DNA of 64,000 nucleotides from Rhodoplanes serenus (GCA_945897515.1 CAMDFO010000001.1:62001-126000); one strand, 5' to 3'; shown: positions 53,098-61,624, numbered from the stretch's first letter. Translations and numbers: made by a program. The notes: generated by a model not told the origin, from the sequence alone.

Positions 53098-54645
53098 TCA
53101 CGCAAACAGACCATGCAGATACCAATTCGGCTGGGGGGTTTCGCGACCATAGAGACCTTCGCGATAAAGCCACGCCCGCATACCAAGGCGATTCTCAACG
53201 CGGAAATAATCGCGGGTGAGCTTATTGCCACGATCATCGCGCCACCATTCTATGGCGATACGCTCCGGTCCTTCAACCACCGCCACATCATGCAGCACAT
53301 GCCGCCAGCGAAAACGTATCGGCGGGCCATCCGGTACTTGGGCCATCACTTCGACCTGTTCCGGCCATTCAAATAAGCGAAGCGGACGCGTCACGCTCAG
53401 CGTGTCTTGATCTACAAGTGACGGTGCTGCCAGGGCCCCGCATATCCCGTGCGCCGGCACCGCAATCACTGCGAACTCCGGAATGTGCGTGTCCTGCGGC
53501 ACCAGCCTACTCACCCGGCGCAGGCCGAACCGCGCGCCGAGCCGGTCGATCAGATGCGCCAGGTCCTCGGCATGATCCGGTCCCGCCAATCCGGTCTGCG
53601 CCGGATCGCTGCGCTCGGTCACCAGCGCGGACAGCCGGATCATGTCGAAACCGAAACCGGGATCGCAGGCGTCGCCCAGCACGGCGAGACGCTCCTCAAA
53701 CAGCTTTCGCACGCGCGCGGCATCGCGCAGCGGCGCGCCGGTGCCGATCTCCAGCCGATGCACCTTGCCGTCGGTGCGGAACAGCGCGAGCCCGATCAGG
53801 CGGGCACCCTCGCCGCGCCGCTCCAGCACGATGGCAAGCTGCCGCGCCAGATGCTCGACGGTGCCAAGCACGTCGTCCTCGCGCGCGATCGGCTCATGAA
53901 AGCGCTGCTCTGCCATCGCATCGGGCACCGGCAGGCGCGGCGTGATCGGCTCGTCGGCGCGGCCCAGCGCCTGATCCAGGCGAAGCACCAGCCCCTTGCC
54001 GAAACGCGCGGCCAGCGGCGCGCGCGGACGGCAGGCGAGATCGGACACGCACTTGAGGCCGGAGGTCGCGAGAGCGGTGACGATATCGGGTTCGACGCGC
54101 AGCGCCGCGATCGGCAAGGGCAACACCGCCGCGGCGGTTTCGTCTTTCGCGATCACGCCGGGCGTGCCGTAGCGCGCCACGCCCCAGGCTGCGCCGACCG
54201 TGTCCGCCACGGCCAGCCTTGCGCGAAACCCCTGGCGCGCGAGCCGCGCGACAAGATCGCGGCAGAGCGCCGCTTCGCCGCCGAACAGATGCGCGCAGCC
54301 GGTGACGTCGAGCACAAGCCCATCCGGCGGATCGAGTCCGACCAGCGGCGTGTAGCGGTCGCACCAGTCGGCGATGTTCTCCAGCATCCGCCGGTCGGCT
54401 TCCGGATCGGCCTCCGCCACCGGCAGCGATGGATAGCGCGCGCGGGCGTCAGCTAGGCCCAGGCCGGTCTTGAGCCCGAGCTGAGCCGCAGCGTCGTTGA
54501 GCGCCGTGACGCGCTGCGCGCCCTTGATCGATGCGACGACGACGCGCGCGGTATCAGCCGGTGCGGACGGATGGCGTTCGATCCGGTCGGTCGAAAGCCG
54601 TCTCAGCCACAGCGAGAGATACCGCCGTCTGAAAGGTTCGCTCAT
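53098..54645 (-). CDS. imuB: ImuB, Y-family polymerase-like mutagenesis protein
   Basis: A 515-residue Y-family homologue that in known systems lacks polymerase activity and acts as a hub for DnaE2 and the beta clamp. Visible: RRYLSLWLRRLSTDRIER start, GLVLDVTGCAHLFGGE palm segment, helix-hairpin region LATSGLKCVSDLACRPR, and the probable clamp-binding RPLRLFEWPE near the C-terminus. It starts at ATG 54645 inside imuA (92-nt overlap). The last 320 bases are AT-richer than the rest. Confidence 0.9.
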   Translation of the reverse strand: MSEPFRRRYLSLWLRRLSTDRIERHPSAPADTARVVVASIKGAQRVTALNDAAAQLGLKTGLGLADARARYPSLPVAEADPEADRRMLENIADWCDRYTPLVGLDPPDGLVLDVTGCAHLFGGEAALCRDLVARLARQGFRARLAVADTVGAAWGVARYGTPGVIAKDETAAAVLPLPIAALRVEPDIVTALATSGLKCVSDLACRPRAPLAARFGKGLVLRLDQALGRADEPITPRLPVPDAMAEQRFHEPIAREDDVLGTVEHLARQLAIVLERRGEGARLIGLALFRTDGKVHRLEIGTGAPLRDAARVRKLFEERLAVLGDACDPGFGFDMIRLSALVTERSDPAQTGLAGPDHAEDLAHLIDRLGARFGLRRVSRLVPQDTHIPEFAVIAVPAHGICGALAAPSLVDQDTLSVTRPLRLFEWPEQVEVMAQVPDGPPIRFRWRHVLHDVAVVEGPERIAIEWWRDDRGNKLTRDYFRVENRLGMRAWLYREGLYGRETPQPNWYLHGLFA

Positions 54646-55336
54646 GTTGATCCCAGGTGATGGTCCATCGGCCGGTAGGGCCGCGCCGGTTCTTGACGAG
54701 AGAAAGATCGAAGGCCGCGCGGCCGATGCCGCCGTAACGGTCGGGCCGGCTCGGGCTTGCGGCGATGGTCCAGCGGGTCGCCGCGGCGCTGGGCACTCCG
54801 CTCGCGCGATGGCGAAGCAGAAATCCCATGCCGCCGCTTTCGCGGGCGGCCAGCACGAGCCGCCGGGTGGCGGTGAGGTCCGCGATCGAATCCTCGGCCA
54901 GTTCGGCGATGACGCCGGCGAGTGCGCGGCAGCGCAGCGCCTCCTCCATCGCCCAGAGCGCATCGATGGAGCGCGGCACGCGCAGCACCAGCAGACGGGC
55001 GGCCGGCAGGCCGAAAAGACCGAGACCCGGGCCATAAGGCCCGCCGCTCTCCATCACCGCGAAATCGGGGGCGATCCAGAGCGTCTCCCCCTGCTCCCGG
55101 CCCGCCAGGGCGGCGAGCGCGATGGCGAAACCGGTGGCCGAGGTCAGATGGATCGGCGCCGCAGGAGCAAATTCATGCACGGCGCCACGGGCCAGCCCGC
55201 CACTCAGCGCCGCGTCGATGCCGGGAACGTTCAGACGCAACGCCCGTTCGGGTTCATGCAGTCCCGGGCCAAGCGTCGGATCGAGCCCCACCAGAGCCTG
55301 CCGGAGATGGTTCAGCCTGGGCGAGAGATGGCCCAT
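54554..55336 (-). CDS. imuA: ImuA, RecA-like mutagenesis protein
   Basis: A 260-residue RecA/SulA-like protein of the imuA-imuB-dnaE2 cassette: LNVPGIDAALSGGLARGAVH, ETLWIAPDFAV and LVLAARESGGMGFLLRH. It helps deliver ImuB and DnaE2 to damaged DNA. The C-terminal 30 residues overlap imuB in another frame. An SOS box lies 15-29 bases upstream of the start. Confidence 0.9.
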   Translation of the reverse strand: MGHLSPRLNHLRQALVGLDPTLGPGLHEPERALRLNVPGIDAALSGGLARGAVHEFAPAAPIHLTSATGFAIALAALAGREQGETLWIAPDFAVMESGGPYGPGLGLFGLPAARLLVLRVPRSIDALWAMEEALRCRALAGVIAELAEDSIADLTATRRLVLAARESGGMGFLLRHRASGVPSAAATRWTIAASPSRPDRYGGIGRAAFDLSLVKNRRGPTGRWTITWDQHERTFQTAVSLAVAETAFDRPDRTPSVRTG

Positions 55337-55350
55337 CGGACTTTCCCAAT

Positions 55351-55365
55351 GTTCATGTTATGTTC
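55351..55365 (-). promoter_or_regulatory. LexA box (GTTC-N7-GTTC)
   Basis: GTTCATGTTATGTTC, an exact match to the alphaproteobacterial LexA motif GTTC-N7-GTTC, immediately upstream of imuA. It indicates LexA repression and DNA-damage induction of the whole cassette. Confidence 0.88.
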
Positions 55366-55545
55366 TTATAGATTCCCGTTCCCTCCACCAATGTCAAGAA
55401 CCAACTTTTTTCCAATCTTTAGAATAGCTTATGGAGTGACCCCAGGCGTTAACCTTTTGGCAAGGCTGTGTGGGAACCTGGGGCAACCATCTGCATTAAG
55501 TTAGACAAACACGGTCCTTGAGCGTCCCCGATCCTTGAGCGTCCT

Positions 55546-55788
55546 ATGCCGATCTCCGACTATCTCCGCCGCCAAGCCGATACCTGCCTTCGCATCGCGC
55601 GGGCCGGCTTCGACCTGGGCACGGCCGAACGGCTGGGGGCGCTGGCGGCCGAACTGCGGGCGAAGGCCGACGAGCTTGAGGACGAGCAGGACCACGACGA
55701 ACGGTCATTTCAGCCTCACATGCAAAAGGGCAACGGCCGCAACGGCTCCAGCGGTTCTTCCCATAACGGGTCCGAGGGCGGCTTCTAG
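55546..55788 (+). CDS. Small hypothetical protein with Gly/Asn/Ser tail
   Basis: An 80-residue protein: helical N-terminus MPISDYLRRQADTCLRIARA with GTAERLGALAAELRAKADEL, then a low-complexity tail (NGRNGSSGSSHNGSEGGF). Similar small proteins are, as I recall, common in Bradyrhizobium relatives but have no function assigned. It is monocistronic, between the divergent imu cassette and the acyl-CoA ligase operon. No clear Shine-Dalgarno. Confidence 0.55.
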   Translation: MPISDYLRRQADTCLRIARAGFDLGTAERLGALAAELRAKADELEDEQDHDERSFQPHMQKGNGRNGSSGSSHNGSEGGF

Positions 55789-55895
55789 CCTTCCTGTCCG
55801 CCGAAACCTCCCGGCATCACGATTGAGAACCAAGCGCGCCGACCGCGCCGGAATAACGTTGAATTTTGGCGGGCAATGCGGTGAATCCTACCCGC

Positions 55896-57587
55896 ATGAA
55901 CGTCATCCTGACGCGGCTCTCCACCGAACTGATCGAGCACTACACGAACGCCGGCTTCTGGCGCGGAGACACGATCTATTCGCTGGTGAAGGGACACGCC
56001 GACCGCGCGCCGAACACCTTTGCGGTCCGGGACCGCTATCGGCGCATCAACTATCGGCAACTCGCCGACGCCGCCGACGCTCTCGCCACCGATCTCGCGC
56101 GGCGCGGACTGAAGCCCGGACAGCGGGTGCTGGTGTGGATGCCAAGCCGGATCGAGGGCGTTGTGGCGCTGCTGGCGTGTTCGCGCAACGGATATGTCTG
56201 CTGTCCATCGCTACATCGCGACCACACCGTCGGCGACATCGTCGAGCTCATGCAGCGCACACGTTGCGCGGCGTTCATCGTGCAGAACGGCTACGGCGCG
56301 GATGCGGACAAGCGCGATGTGCGTTCCACAATCAAAGACATTCCGACCCTGCGGCATACCTATTTTTTGGATGCACTTTCCGAATCCTCCGCGTCATGGC
56401 CGGGCTTATCCCGGCCATCCACGTCTGACTTCCAGAGCAAAGGCGTAAATGAACGCGAGACTGTGCCCAAATCCGACCCCAACCAAGTCGTCTATCTCGC
56501 CTTCACCTCGGGCACGACCGGCAAGCCCAAGGGCGTGATGCATTCCGACAACACGCTGCTCGCCAACGCGCGCCAGCTTGCGGCCGACTGGAGCATCGAC
56601 AAGGATTCCGTCGTCAACACGCTCAGCCCGCTCAACCACAACCTCGGCTTCGGCGCGCAGGTGATGGCGCTGGCGATGGGCGGCGAGCTGGTGCTGCCTG
56701 ACCTGCCGCGCGGTGCGAGCCTCGCCGACCGCATCCTGGAAACCGACACCAGCTTCCTGGTCGGCGTGCCGACCCATGCCGTCGACCTACTCGGAGAAAT
56801 GCGTCAGCGTGGATTGAACGGGCTCGGTCGGCTCACGGGTTTCCGCATCTCGGGCGCGGCGGCGCCGAGCGAGGTCGTGGCCGGGCTCCTCCAGCAGGGC
56901 ATCGTGCCGCAGAGCGGCTACGGCATGACCGAAACTTGCTCGCACCAGTACACGCTGCCCGGCGACGACGCGAAACGCATCATCGAAACCTCGGGCCGCA
57001 CCTGTCCGGGTTACGAGCTGCGCATCTTCCGCACCGACGATGCGAACACCGAAGCGCCGCCCGGCGAGGTCGGCCAGATCGGCGGACGCGGCGCGAGCTT
57101 GATGCTGGGCTATTTCGACGACCAGACCGCCACCGAGGATTCGTTCAACGAAAGCGGCTGGTTCATGACCGGCGATCTCGGCCAAATCGACACCGACGGA
57201 TACTTGCGCATCACCGGCCGCCAGAAAGAGATCATCATCCGCGGCGGCCACAACATCCATCCGGCGCGGATCGAGGAGTTGGCGAGCCGCCATCCCGCGG
57301 TCGCACGCGTCGCCGCGATTCCGATCAAGGATGCGCGGCTCGGCGAGAAGGTCTGCCTCGCTGTGGCGTTCCGCGCCGGCAAGCAGGCCGATGCCGCCGA
57401 GCTTCTGGCACATCTCGACGCTGCGGGCCTGTCGAAGTTCGATATGCCGGAATATTTCCTGGCGCTCGACGAGATTCCGCTGACCCCAAACGGCAAGCTG
57501 AAGAAGCGCGACATCGTTGACTGGATCGCGCAGGGTCGCGTAACGCCAGAGCCCGTGCGGTTCGAAGCCAAACGCGCCAGCGCGTAG
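55896..57587 (+). CDS. AMP-forming acyl-CoA ligase with an in-frame repeat insertion
   Basis: A 563-residue adenylate-forming enzyme: P-loop YLAFTSGTTGKPKGVMHSD, GYGMTETCS, GWFMTGDLGQIDTDGYLRI, GRQKEIIIRGGHNIHP and the catalytic Lys in PLTPNGKLKKRD. It activates a carboxylic acid as its CoA ester; cyclohexanecarboxylate- or aryl-CoA ligases are the nearest in feel. Residues 166-178 (ASWPGLSRPSTSD) are read from a half family A repeat inserted in a linker just before the P-loop. Translation might start earlier at TTG 55866 or GTG 55881. First of three operonic genes. Confidence 0.87.
   Translation: MNVILTRLSTELIEHYTNAGFWRGDTIYSLVKGHADRAPNTFAVRDRYRRINYRQLADAADALATDLARRGLKPGQRVLVWMPSRIEGVVALLACSRNGYVCCPSLHRDHTVGDIVELMQRTRCAAFIVQNGYGADADKRDVRSTIKDIPTLRHTYFLDALSESSASWPGLSRPSTSDFQSKGVNERETVPKSDPNQVVYLAFTSGTTGKPKGVMHSDNTLLANARQLAADWSIDKDSVVNTLSPLNHNLGFGAQVMALAMGGELVLPDLPRGASLADRILETDTSFLVGVPTHAVDLLGEMRQRGLNGLGRLTGFRISGAAAPSEVVAGLLQQGIVPQSGYGMTETCSHQYTLPGDDAKRIIETSGRTCPGYELRIFRTDDANTEAPPGEVGQIGGRGASLMLGYFDDQTATEDSFNESGWFMTGDLGQIDTDGYLRITGRQKEIIIRGGHNIHPARIEELASRHPAVARVAAIPIKDARLGEKVCLAVAFRAGKQADAAELLAHLDAAGLSKFDMPEYFLALDEIPLTPNGKLKKRDIVDWIAQGRVTPEPVRFEAKRASA
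56391..56428 (+). repeat. Half family A repeat inside the ligase gene
   Basis: GCGTCATGGCCGGGCTTATC followed by CCGGCCATCCACGTCTGA: one hairpin of the two-hairpin element found intact at 21407 and 37237. It keeps the ligase frame open and codes for SWPGLSRPST. Confidence 0.85.
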
Positions 57588-57604
57588 AAATAAAGGAGAA
57601 CACC

Positions 57605-58597
57605 ATGCGCGCCGTCGTGGTCCGCGATTTCGGGCCGATCGAGAACGCCACGCTCAACGACATGCCAAAACCCGAGGTGAAGGCGGGCGAGGTGCTGCTC
57701 GAAGTCCGTGCCACCGCGGTGAACTTTGTCGACCTGATCATGATGAGCGGCAACTACCAGTTCAAACCGGAGTTGCCGTTCATTCCCGGCAAGCTGCCGG
57801 CGGGGATCGTCGCCGCGATCGGCCAAGGGGTGACGAAGTTCAAGCCGGGCGACCACGCCATCGCGATGGCCGAGCACGGCGGATTCGCCGAGTTCGTCGC
57901 CATGCCGGAGAACCAGTGCATCCCCTTGCCGGCCGCGCTGCCATTCACCGAAGCCGCCGCCATGTCTTTGGTTTACGACACCGCCTATTTCGCGCTGCGC
58001 GACCGCGCCCGCATCGCGCCAGGCGAAACCGTGCTCGTGCTCGGCGCCACCGGCGGCGTCGGCCTCGCCGCGATCCAGCTCGCCAAGGCGATGGGCGGCA
58101 AGGTGCTGGCGGCCGTTGCCAGCAAGGACAAGGAAGACATCGTGCGCGCCGCCGGCGCCGACGCGATCGTCGATCTGTCGGTGCCGGACCTGAAAGAATC
58201 TCTCCGCGCACAGGTATTCGAGAAGGTCGGCAAGGGCGGCGTCGATATCGTGCTCGACATGCTGGGCGGCGATATGTTCGACGCCGCGATTCGCGCGCTG
58301 GCGTGGCGCGGCCGGCTGGTGGTGATCGGTTTCGCGTCGGGCCGGATCCCGAGCATCAAGGCGAACTATTTCCTGGTGAAGAACATCGAGGTCACCGGGT
58401 TGCAGATCAGCGACTATCGCAAGCGCCGGCCGGACGACATGGCGGCGGCGTTCCGGCAGATCTTCGACTGGCACGCCGCGGGAAAGCTCAAGCCGCTGCC
58501 AACCAAGGTCTATCCGATCGAGCAGTTCGCCACAGCGATGCACGACATCCAGGATCGCAAGGTGCGCGGCCGGGTGGTGCTGAGCCAGGGGAAGTAG
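57605..58597 (+). CDS. NADPH:quinone oxidoreductase-like MDR protein
   Basis: A 330-residue zinc-free medium-chain dehydrogenase: MRAVVVRDFGPIENATLNDM, EVRATAVNFVDLIMMSG, PGKLPAGIVAAIG, GETVLVLGATGGVGLAAIQL (Rossmann loop) and RKVRGRVVLSQGK. Related proteins reduce quinones, or enoyl-CoA/acrylyl-CoA esters. It is 17 nt after the ligase, with AAAGGAG before the ATG, so reduction of an unsaturated acyl-CoA made by the ligase is a reasonable inference. Confidence 0.9.
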   Translation: MRAVVVRDFGPIENATLNDMPKPEVKAGEVLLEVRATAVNFVDLIMMSGNYQFKPELPFIPGKLPAGIVAAIGQGVTKFKPGDHAIAMAEHGGFAEFVAMPENQCIPLPAALPFTEAAAMSLVYDTAYFALRDRARIAPGETVLVLGATGGVGLAAIQLAKAMGGKVLAAVASKDKEDIVRAAGADAIVDLSVPDLKESLRAQVFEKVGKGGVDIVLDMLGGDMFDAAIRALAWRGRLVVIGFASGRIPSIKANYFLVKNIEVTGLQISDYRKRRPDDMAAAFRQIFDWHAAGKLKPLPTKVYPIEQFATAMHDIQDRKVRGRVVLSQGK

Positions 58598-58636
58598 CAG
58601 GATGCCGCGACGGGGCAGCAACAAGCGAGGTTCATC

Positions 58637-59617
58637 GTGACAAGGCTTCTGACCGCATTCGCTCTCATGGCAGGCGCACTCGCCTTCCCCGCCTCCGCGC
58701 AATCGCAGGACTGGCCGAACCGCGCGGTCAGGTTGATCGTGCCGTTCGGCGCCGGCGGCAGCAGTGACACGCTGGCCCGTACCGTCGCCGAACACCTGAG
58801 CACGACATTCAAGCAGCAGTTCGTGGTGGAGAACCGCACCGGCGCGGGCGGCATGATCGGGGTGCAAGCGATCGCCAGTTCAGCGCCCGACGGCTACACC
58901 ATCGGCATCACCAACGTTTCGACGCTGTCGCTGATTCCGATCATCAATCCGGCCAACGTCTATCATCCGCTCAACGACTTCACACACATCTCCTATGTCG
59001 CAGGCGCGCCGGTTGCGCTGACCGCCAATCCGGGCACCGGCATCAAGACGGTGCGGCAGTTTGTCGACACCGCCGACAAGGGCGCGAAGCCGCCAACCTT
59101 CGCGTCGTCGGGCGTCGGCTCCGACGGCCATCTGATGGGCGAGGCGATCGCGCTCTCCACCAAGGTCAAGCTCGAGCACGTACCCTATCGCAGCACCTCG
59201 CAGGCGCTCACCGACGTGGTCGCGGGCCACGTGTCGTTCTCGACCTTCACGCTATCGTCGTCGGCGCAGTTCATCCGCGCCGGCACGCTCAACGGCCTCG
59301 CGCTGACCTCGCCCGAGCGCATGCCCGACTATCCCGATCTGCCGACTTTCAAGGAGCTTGGTTATCCGGAACTGGTCGGCACCACATGGTTCTCGCTGTC
59401 GGGACCGGCGAAAATGCCGGCCGACGTTGCCGAGAAAATCAACCGCGAGGTGACGCGCATCGTGGCGCTGCCCGACGTGGCGGCGCGGCTGCGGCGCGAC
59501 GGCTTCATCGCGCAGCCGATGAACGTCGCGGATTTCACCAAATTCGTGGCGGCGGAAGGCGCGAAGTGGAAGCCGCTGATCGAGCGCGCCGGGCTGGCGG
59601 GCAAGGGAAGTAATTAG
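58637..59617 (+). CDS. Bug/TctC family receptor in the ligase operon
   Basis: A 326-residue exported receptor (signal MTRLLTAFALMAGALAFPAS to AQS). Motifs DWPNRAVRLIVPFGAGGSSD, VENRTGAGG, VPYRSTSQALTDVVAGHV and FKELGYPE. It starts at GTG 58637, 39 nt after the oxidoreductase. Grouping with the ligase suggests it binds the acid that the ligase activates. Confidence 0.92.
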   Translation: MTRLLTAFALMAGALAFPASAQSQDWPNRAVRLIVPFGAGGSSDTLARTVAEHLSTTFKQQFVVENRTGAGGMIGVQAIASSAPDGYTIGITNVSTLSLIPIINPANVYHPLNDFTHISYVAGAPVALTANPGTGIKTVRQFVDTADKGAKPPTFASSGVGSDGHLMGEAIALSTKVKLEHVPYRSTSQALTDVVAGHVSFSTFTLSSSAQFIRAGTLNGLALTSPERMPDYPDLPTFKELGYPELVGTTWFSLSGPAKMPADVAEKINREVTRIVALPDVAARLRRDGFIAQPMNVADFTKFVAAEGAKWKPLIERAGLAGKGSN

Positions 59618-59618
59618 C

Positions 59619-60179
59619 TCACAATCCCGGCAACCTGGGCGCACCGCCGTCGAGGTGCACGCCCTCGAGGGCGAGCAGCTTCTGCTTGGTCGCCGTGCCG
59701 CCGTAGGCAGAGAAGCCGCCGAGCTTCTTTCCCGCCGCCAGCACGCGGTGGCACGGGATCACCAGCGGCATCGGATTGCGCCCCATCGCCACGCCGACGT
59801 CGCGCGCCGCTTCCGGCTCGATCAGGCCGATGCCGCGCGCCAGCTCGCCGTAGGTGGTGGTGTCGCCGAACGCGATCGAACGCATCAGTTCGTAGAGCCT
59901 GCGGCGGAAATCGTCGACGCCGGCCAGGTCGACGGCCACCGACGAGAAGTCGACCGGCTCGCCCGCGAGATAGCGCCGGATATCGGCGATCAGCGCAGCC
60001 ATGACCGGCGGCGGATCGGCGGGACCGACGCTGCCGGATTTCGCCACCAGGCGCTGCTCGGTGCTGGCGCGATCCTTTTCCGGAAGCTGCACGGCGGCGA
60101 GGCCATGCGAACTCCACGCGATGCCACAGACGCCGATCGCGGTCTCGAAAAGCTGGTGATGGTTTTCCAACGCCGTCAT
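59619..60179 (-). CDS. ogt: Methylated-DNA--protein-cysteine methyltransferase
   Basis: A 186-residue O6-alkylguanine transferase: helix-turn-helix FGDTTTYGELARGIG, the acceptor Cys in PLVIPCHRVLAAG and GGFSAYGG. It removes alkyl groups from guanine in a suicide reaction. It converges on the Bug gene, ending two bases away. ATG 60179 is preferred to 60191 by context; either is possible. Confidence 0.93.
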   Translation of the reverse strand: MTALENHHQLFETAIGVCGIAWSSHGLAAVQLPEKDRASTEQRLVAKSGSVGPADPPPVMAALIADIRRYLAGEPVDFSSVAVDLAGVDDFRRRLYELMRSIAFGDTTTYGELARGIGLIEPEAARDVGVAMGRNPMPLVIPCHRVLAAGKKLGGFSAYGGTATKQKLLALEGVHLDGGAPRLPGL

Positions 60180-60406
60180 GTCACGGTCCATGCTCGCCCG
60201 AAGCCGCCACTTCGACTCAATTTCAACAGTTTATCGCAACGCCGCGCCACCCGCTTTGTGCGCTGCGACTTAAATATCCAGGCAGTATTGGAGCACCACC
60301 CATGCATCGGCCGCAGGGCTGCACATGCCTTGATTCCTAATCCCGAGTTTATCAGGAACCAAACCGGCCGATCCCGGATTTCCCCTTCAGGCAAGGAGCA
60401 ATCCAG

Positions 60407-60682
60407 ATGAGCGATTTCAGAGACGATCCCAACTATCCGCAGCGCGACATGGTGCCGGCGAACGATCCGGCGCAGGACGTCAGCTATCTGAAGTGGATCT
60501 TCGGCGGCGTCGTGGGCGCGCTGTTCCTCGGCGTGCTCGCGTTCGCATTCACCAACGACCGCCCGCAACCCGTCGCCACCAACGAGCGGCCGAACATGAG
60601 CAGGCCGGCGGCCTCGACCACCGGCTCGGGCGGCGGCATGGAGCAGCCGGCGATGCCGGAGCGGCGCAGCACGCGGCCATAA
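60407..60682 (+). CDS. Small single-pass membrane protein
   Basis: A 91-residue protein with a cytoplasmic N-terminus (MSDFRDDPNYPQRDMVPAND), one helix (about 29-49, WIFGGVVGALFLGVLAFAFT) and a Pro/Gly/Ser-rich, probably disordered tail. AAGGAG precedes the ATG by eight bases and an intrinsic terminator follows. Function unknown. Confidence 0.7.
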   Translation: MSDFRDDPNYPQRDMVPANDPAQDVSYLKWIFGGVVGALFLGVLAFAFTNDRPQPVATNERPNMSRPAASTTGSGGGMEQPAMPERRSTRP

Positions 60683-60703
60683 CGGCACATCGACGATGGA
60701 AAT

Positions 60704-60734
60704 GAGAAACCCCCGCGAGGGGGTTTCTTCGTTT
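60704..60734 (+). terminator. Intrinsic terminator
   Basis: GAAACCCCC-GCGA-GGGGGTTTC, a nine-base-pair stem followed by TTCGTTT. It ends the small membrane protein transcript and lies before the convergent PRC-barrel gene. Confidence 0.85.
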
Positions 60735-60756
60735 GCGCTGTGCGTGCGATCGGGCT

Positions 60757-61158
60757 TTACATCGGCCAATACGGCGGCACGCCGTAATAGTCATAGATCG
60801 TGCGGCCCTGGGCGCTGTCCCACTTCCATTCCTCGCCGGTGGAATATTTCGGCGCGTTCTTGAGCTGCGCGTCGGTGACGTTCAGCTCGTAGCCGCCGAG
60901 CCGTTCGTTGTAGGTGAGCCGCGACCACGGCACCGGATAGTGGTCCTCGCCGAACCCCATGAAGCCGCCGAAGCTCATCACCGCGTAGGCAGCCTGGCCG
61001 GACAGCTTGTCGATCATCACGCGCTCAATCTCGCCGATCTTGGTGCCGTCGGAGCGATAAACGTTGGTGCCTTCGACGCGGTCGCTGCCGATCAGATCGT
61101 GACGGCCGATGGGTTGTTTCGCCGACGCAGTGCGTCCGGCGTCCATAGACATGCTCAT
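60757..61158 (-). CDS. PRC-barrel domain protein
   Basis: A 133-residue protein with one PRC-barrel: LIGSDRVEGTNVYRSDGTKI, GEIERVMIDKLSGQAAYAVM, SFGGFMGFGEDHYPVPWSRL, then ELNVTDAQLKNAP and a YGVPPYWPM tail. Such stand-alone PRC-barrel proteins are common in Hyphomicrobiales and often stress-associated, with no defined biochemical role. ATG 61158 is used; longer in-frame sequence upstream is antisense to the toxin gene. Confidence 0.85.
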   Translation of the reverse strand: MSMSMDAGRTASAKQPIGRHDLIGSDRVEGTNVYRSDGTKIGEIERVMIDKLSGQAAYAVMSFGGFMGFGEDHYPVPWSRLTYNERLGGYELNVTDAQLKNAPKYSTGEEWKWDSAQGRTIYDYYGVPPYWPM

Positions 61159-61274
61159 GATTGTTGCCCTTCCATTGTCCTCCCGAAGGGAAACGTGGTC
61201 GGGACGGGGAGGTTCCAGGAACGCGGCCGGCGGAGATGCGGCCTTTCTAACTAACCCGGACAGCAAAAAGGACG

Positions 61275-61293
61275 ATTTCCACTTTTTGGAAAT
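61275..61293 (+). promoter_or_regulatory. Palindrome before higB, candidate HigA operator
   Basis: ATTTCCACTTTTTGGAAAT, seven-base arms around a five-base centre, 19 bases before the toxin start. HigA-type antitoxins repress their own promoter at palindromes; position and AT-rich context fit. Confidence 0.5.
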
Positions 61294-61312
61294 TTGTGAT
61301 AAGGCTATTCGA

Positions 61313-61624
61313 ATGATCGTGATGGGCCATGAGTTCGTCGATCGATATTTCACGACTCGGGCCGGTCATGAGGGGGTCAAGGCCGCGCGCGCGCAATACC
61401 AAGCCTGGCTGACGCTTGCGGGCCAGGCGCAATGGCACAGCCCTGAAGACGTAAAGCGGGGGCATCCAAAGGCCAGCGTTCTCAAGGGCGGCCGCGTGGT
61501 GTTCAATATCAAGGGCAACGACTATCGCTTGGTCGCAGCCATCAAATATCCAGCGGGTGTCCTTGTGATCCGCTTTTTCGGCACGCATGCAGAATACGAC
61601 AGTATCGACGCGGAGACGATCTGA
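61313..61624 (+). CDS. higB: HigB-type mRNA interferase toxin
   Basis: A 103-residue basic protein of the HigB_toxin/RelE superfamily: QYQAWLTLAGQAQWHSPEDV, GRVVFNIKGNDYRLVAAIKY and VLVIRFFGTHAEYDSID. The conserved NIKGN-YRL and F-x-GTH-EYD segments are those of ribosome-dependent mRNA-cleaving HigB toxins. Toxin precedes antitoxin, the reversed order typical of hig, and the stop overlaps the antitoxin ATG by one base. Confidence 0.9.
   Translation: MIVMGHEFVDRYFTTRAGHEGVKAARAQYQAWLTLAGQAQWHSPEDVKRGHPKASVLKGGRVVFNIKGNDYRLVAAIKYPAGVLVIRFFGTHAEYDSIDAETI

Noticed and set aside
53098-55035. A 645-residue ORF extending imuB upstream
   Set aside because: The extra N-terminus is imuA in another frame; imuB starts at ATG 54645.
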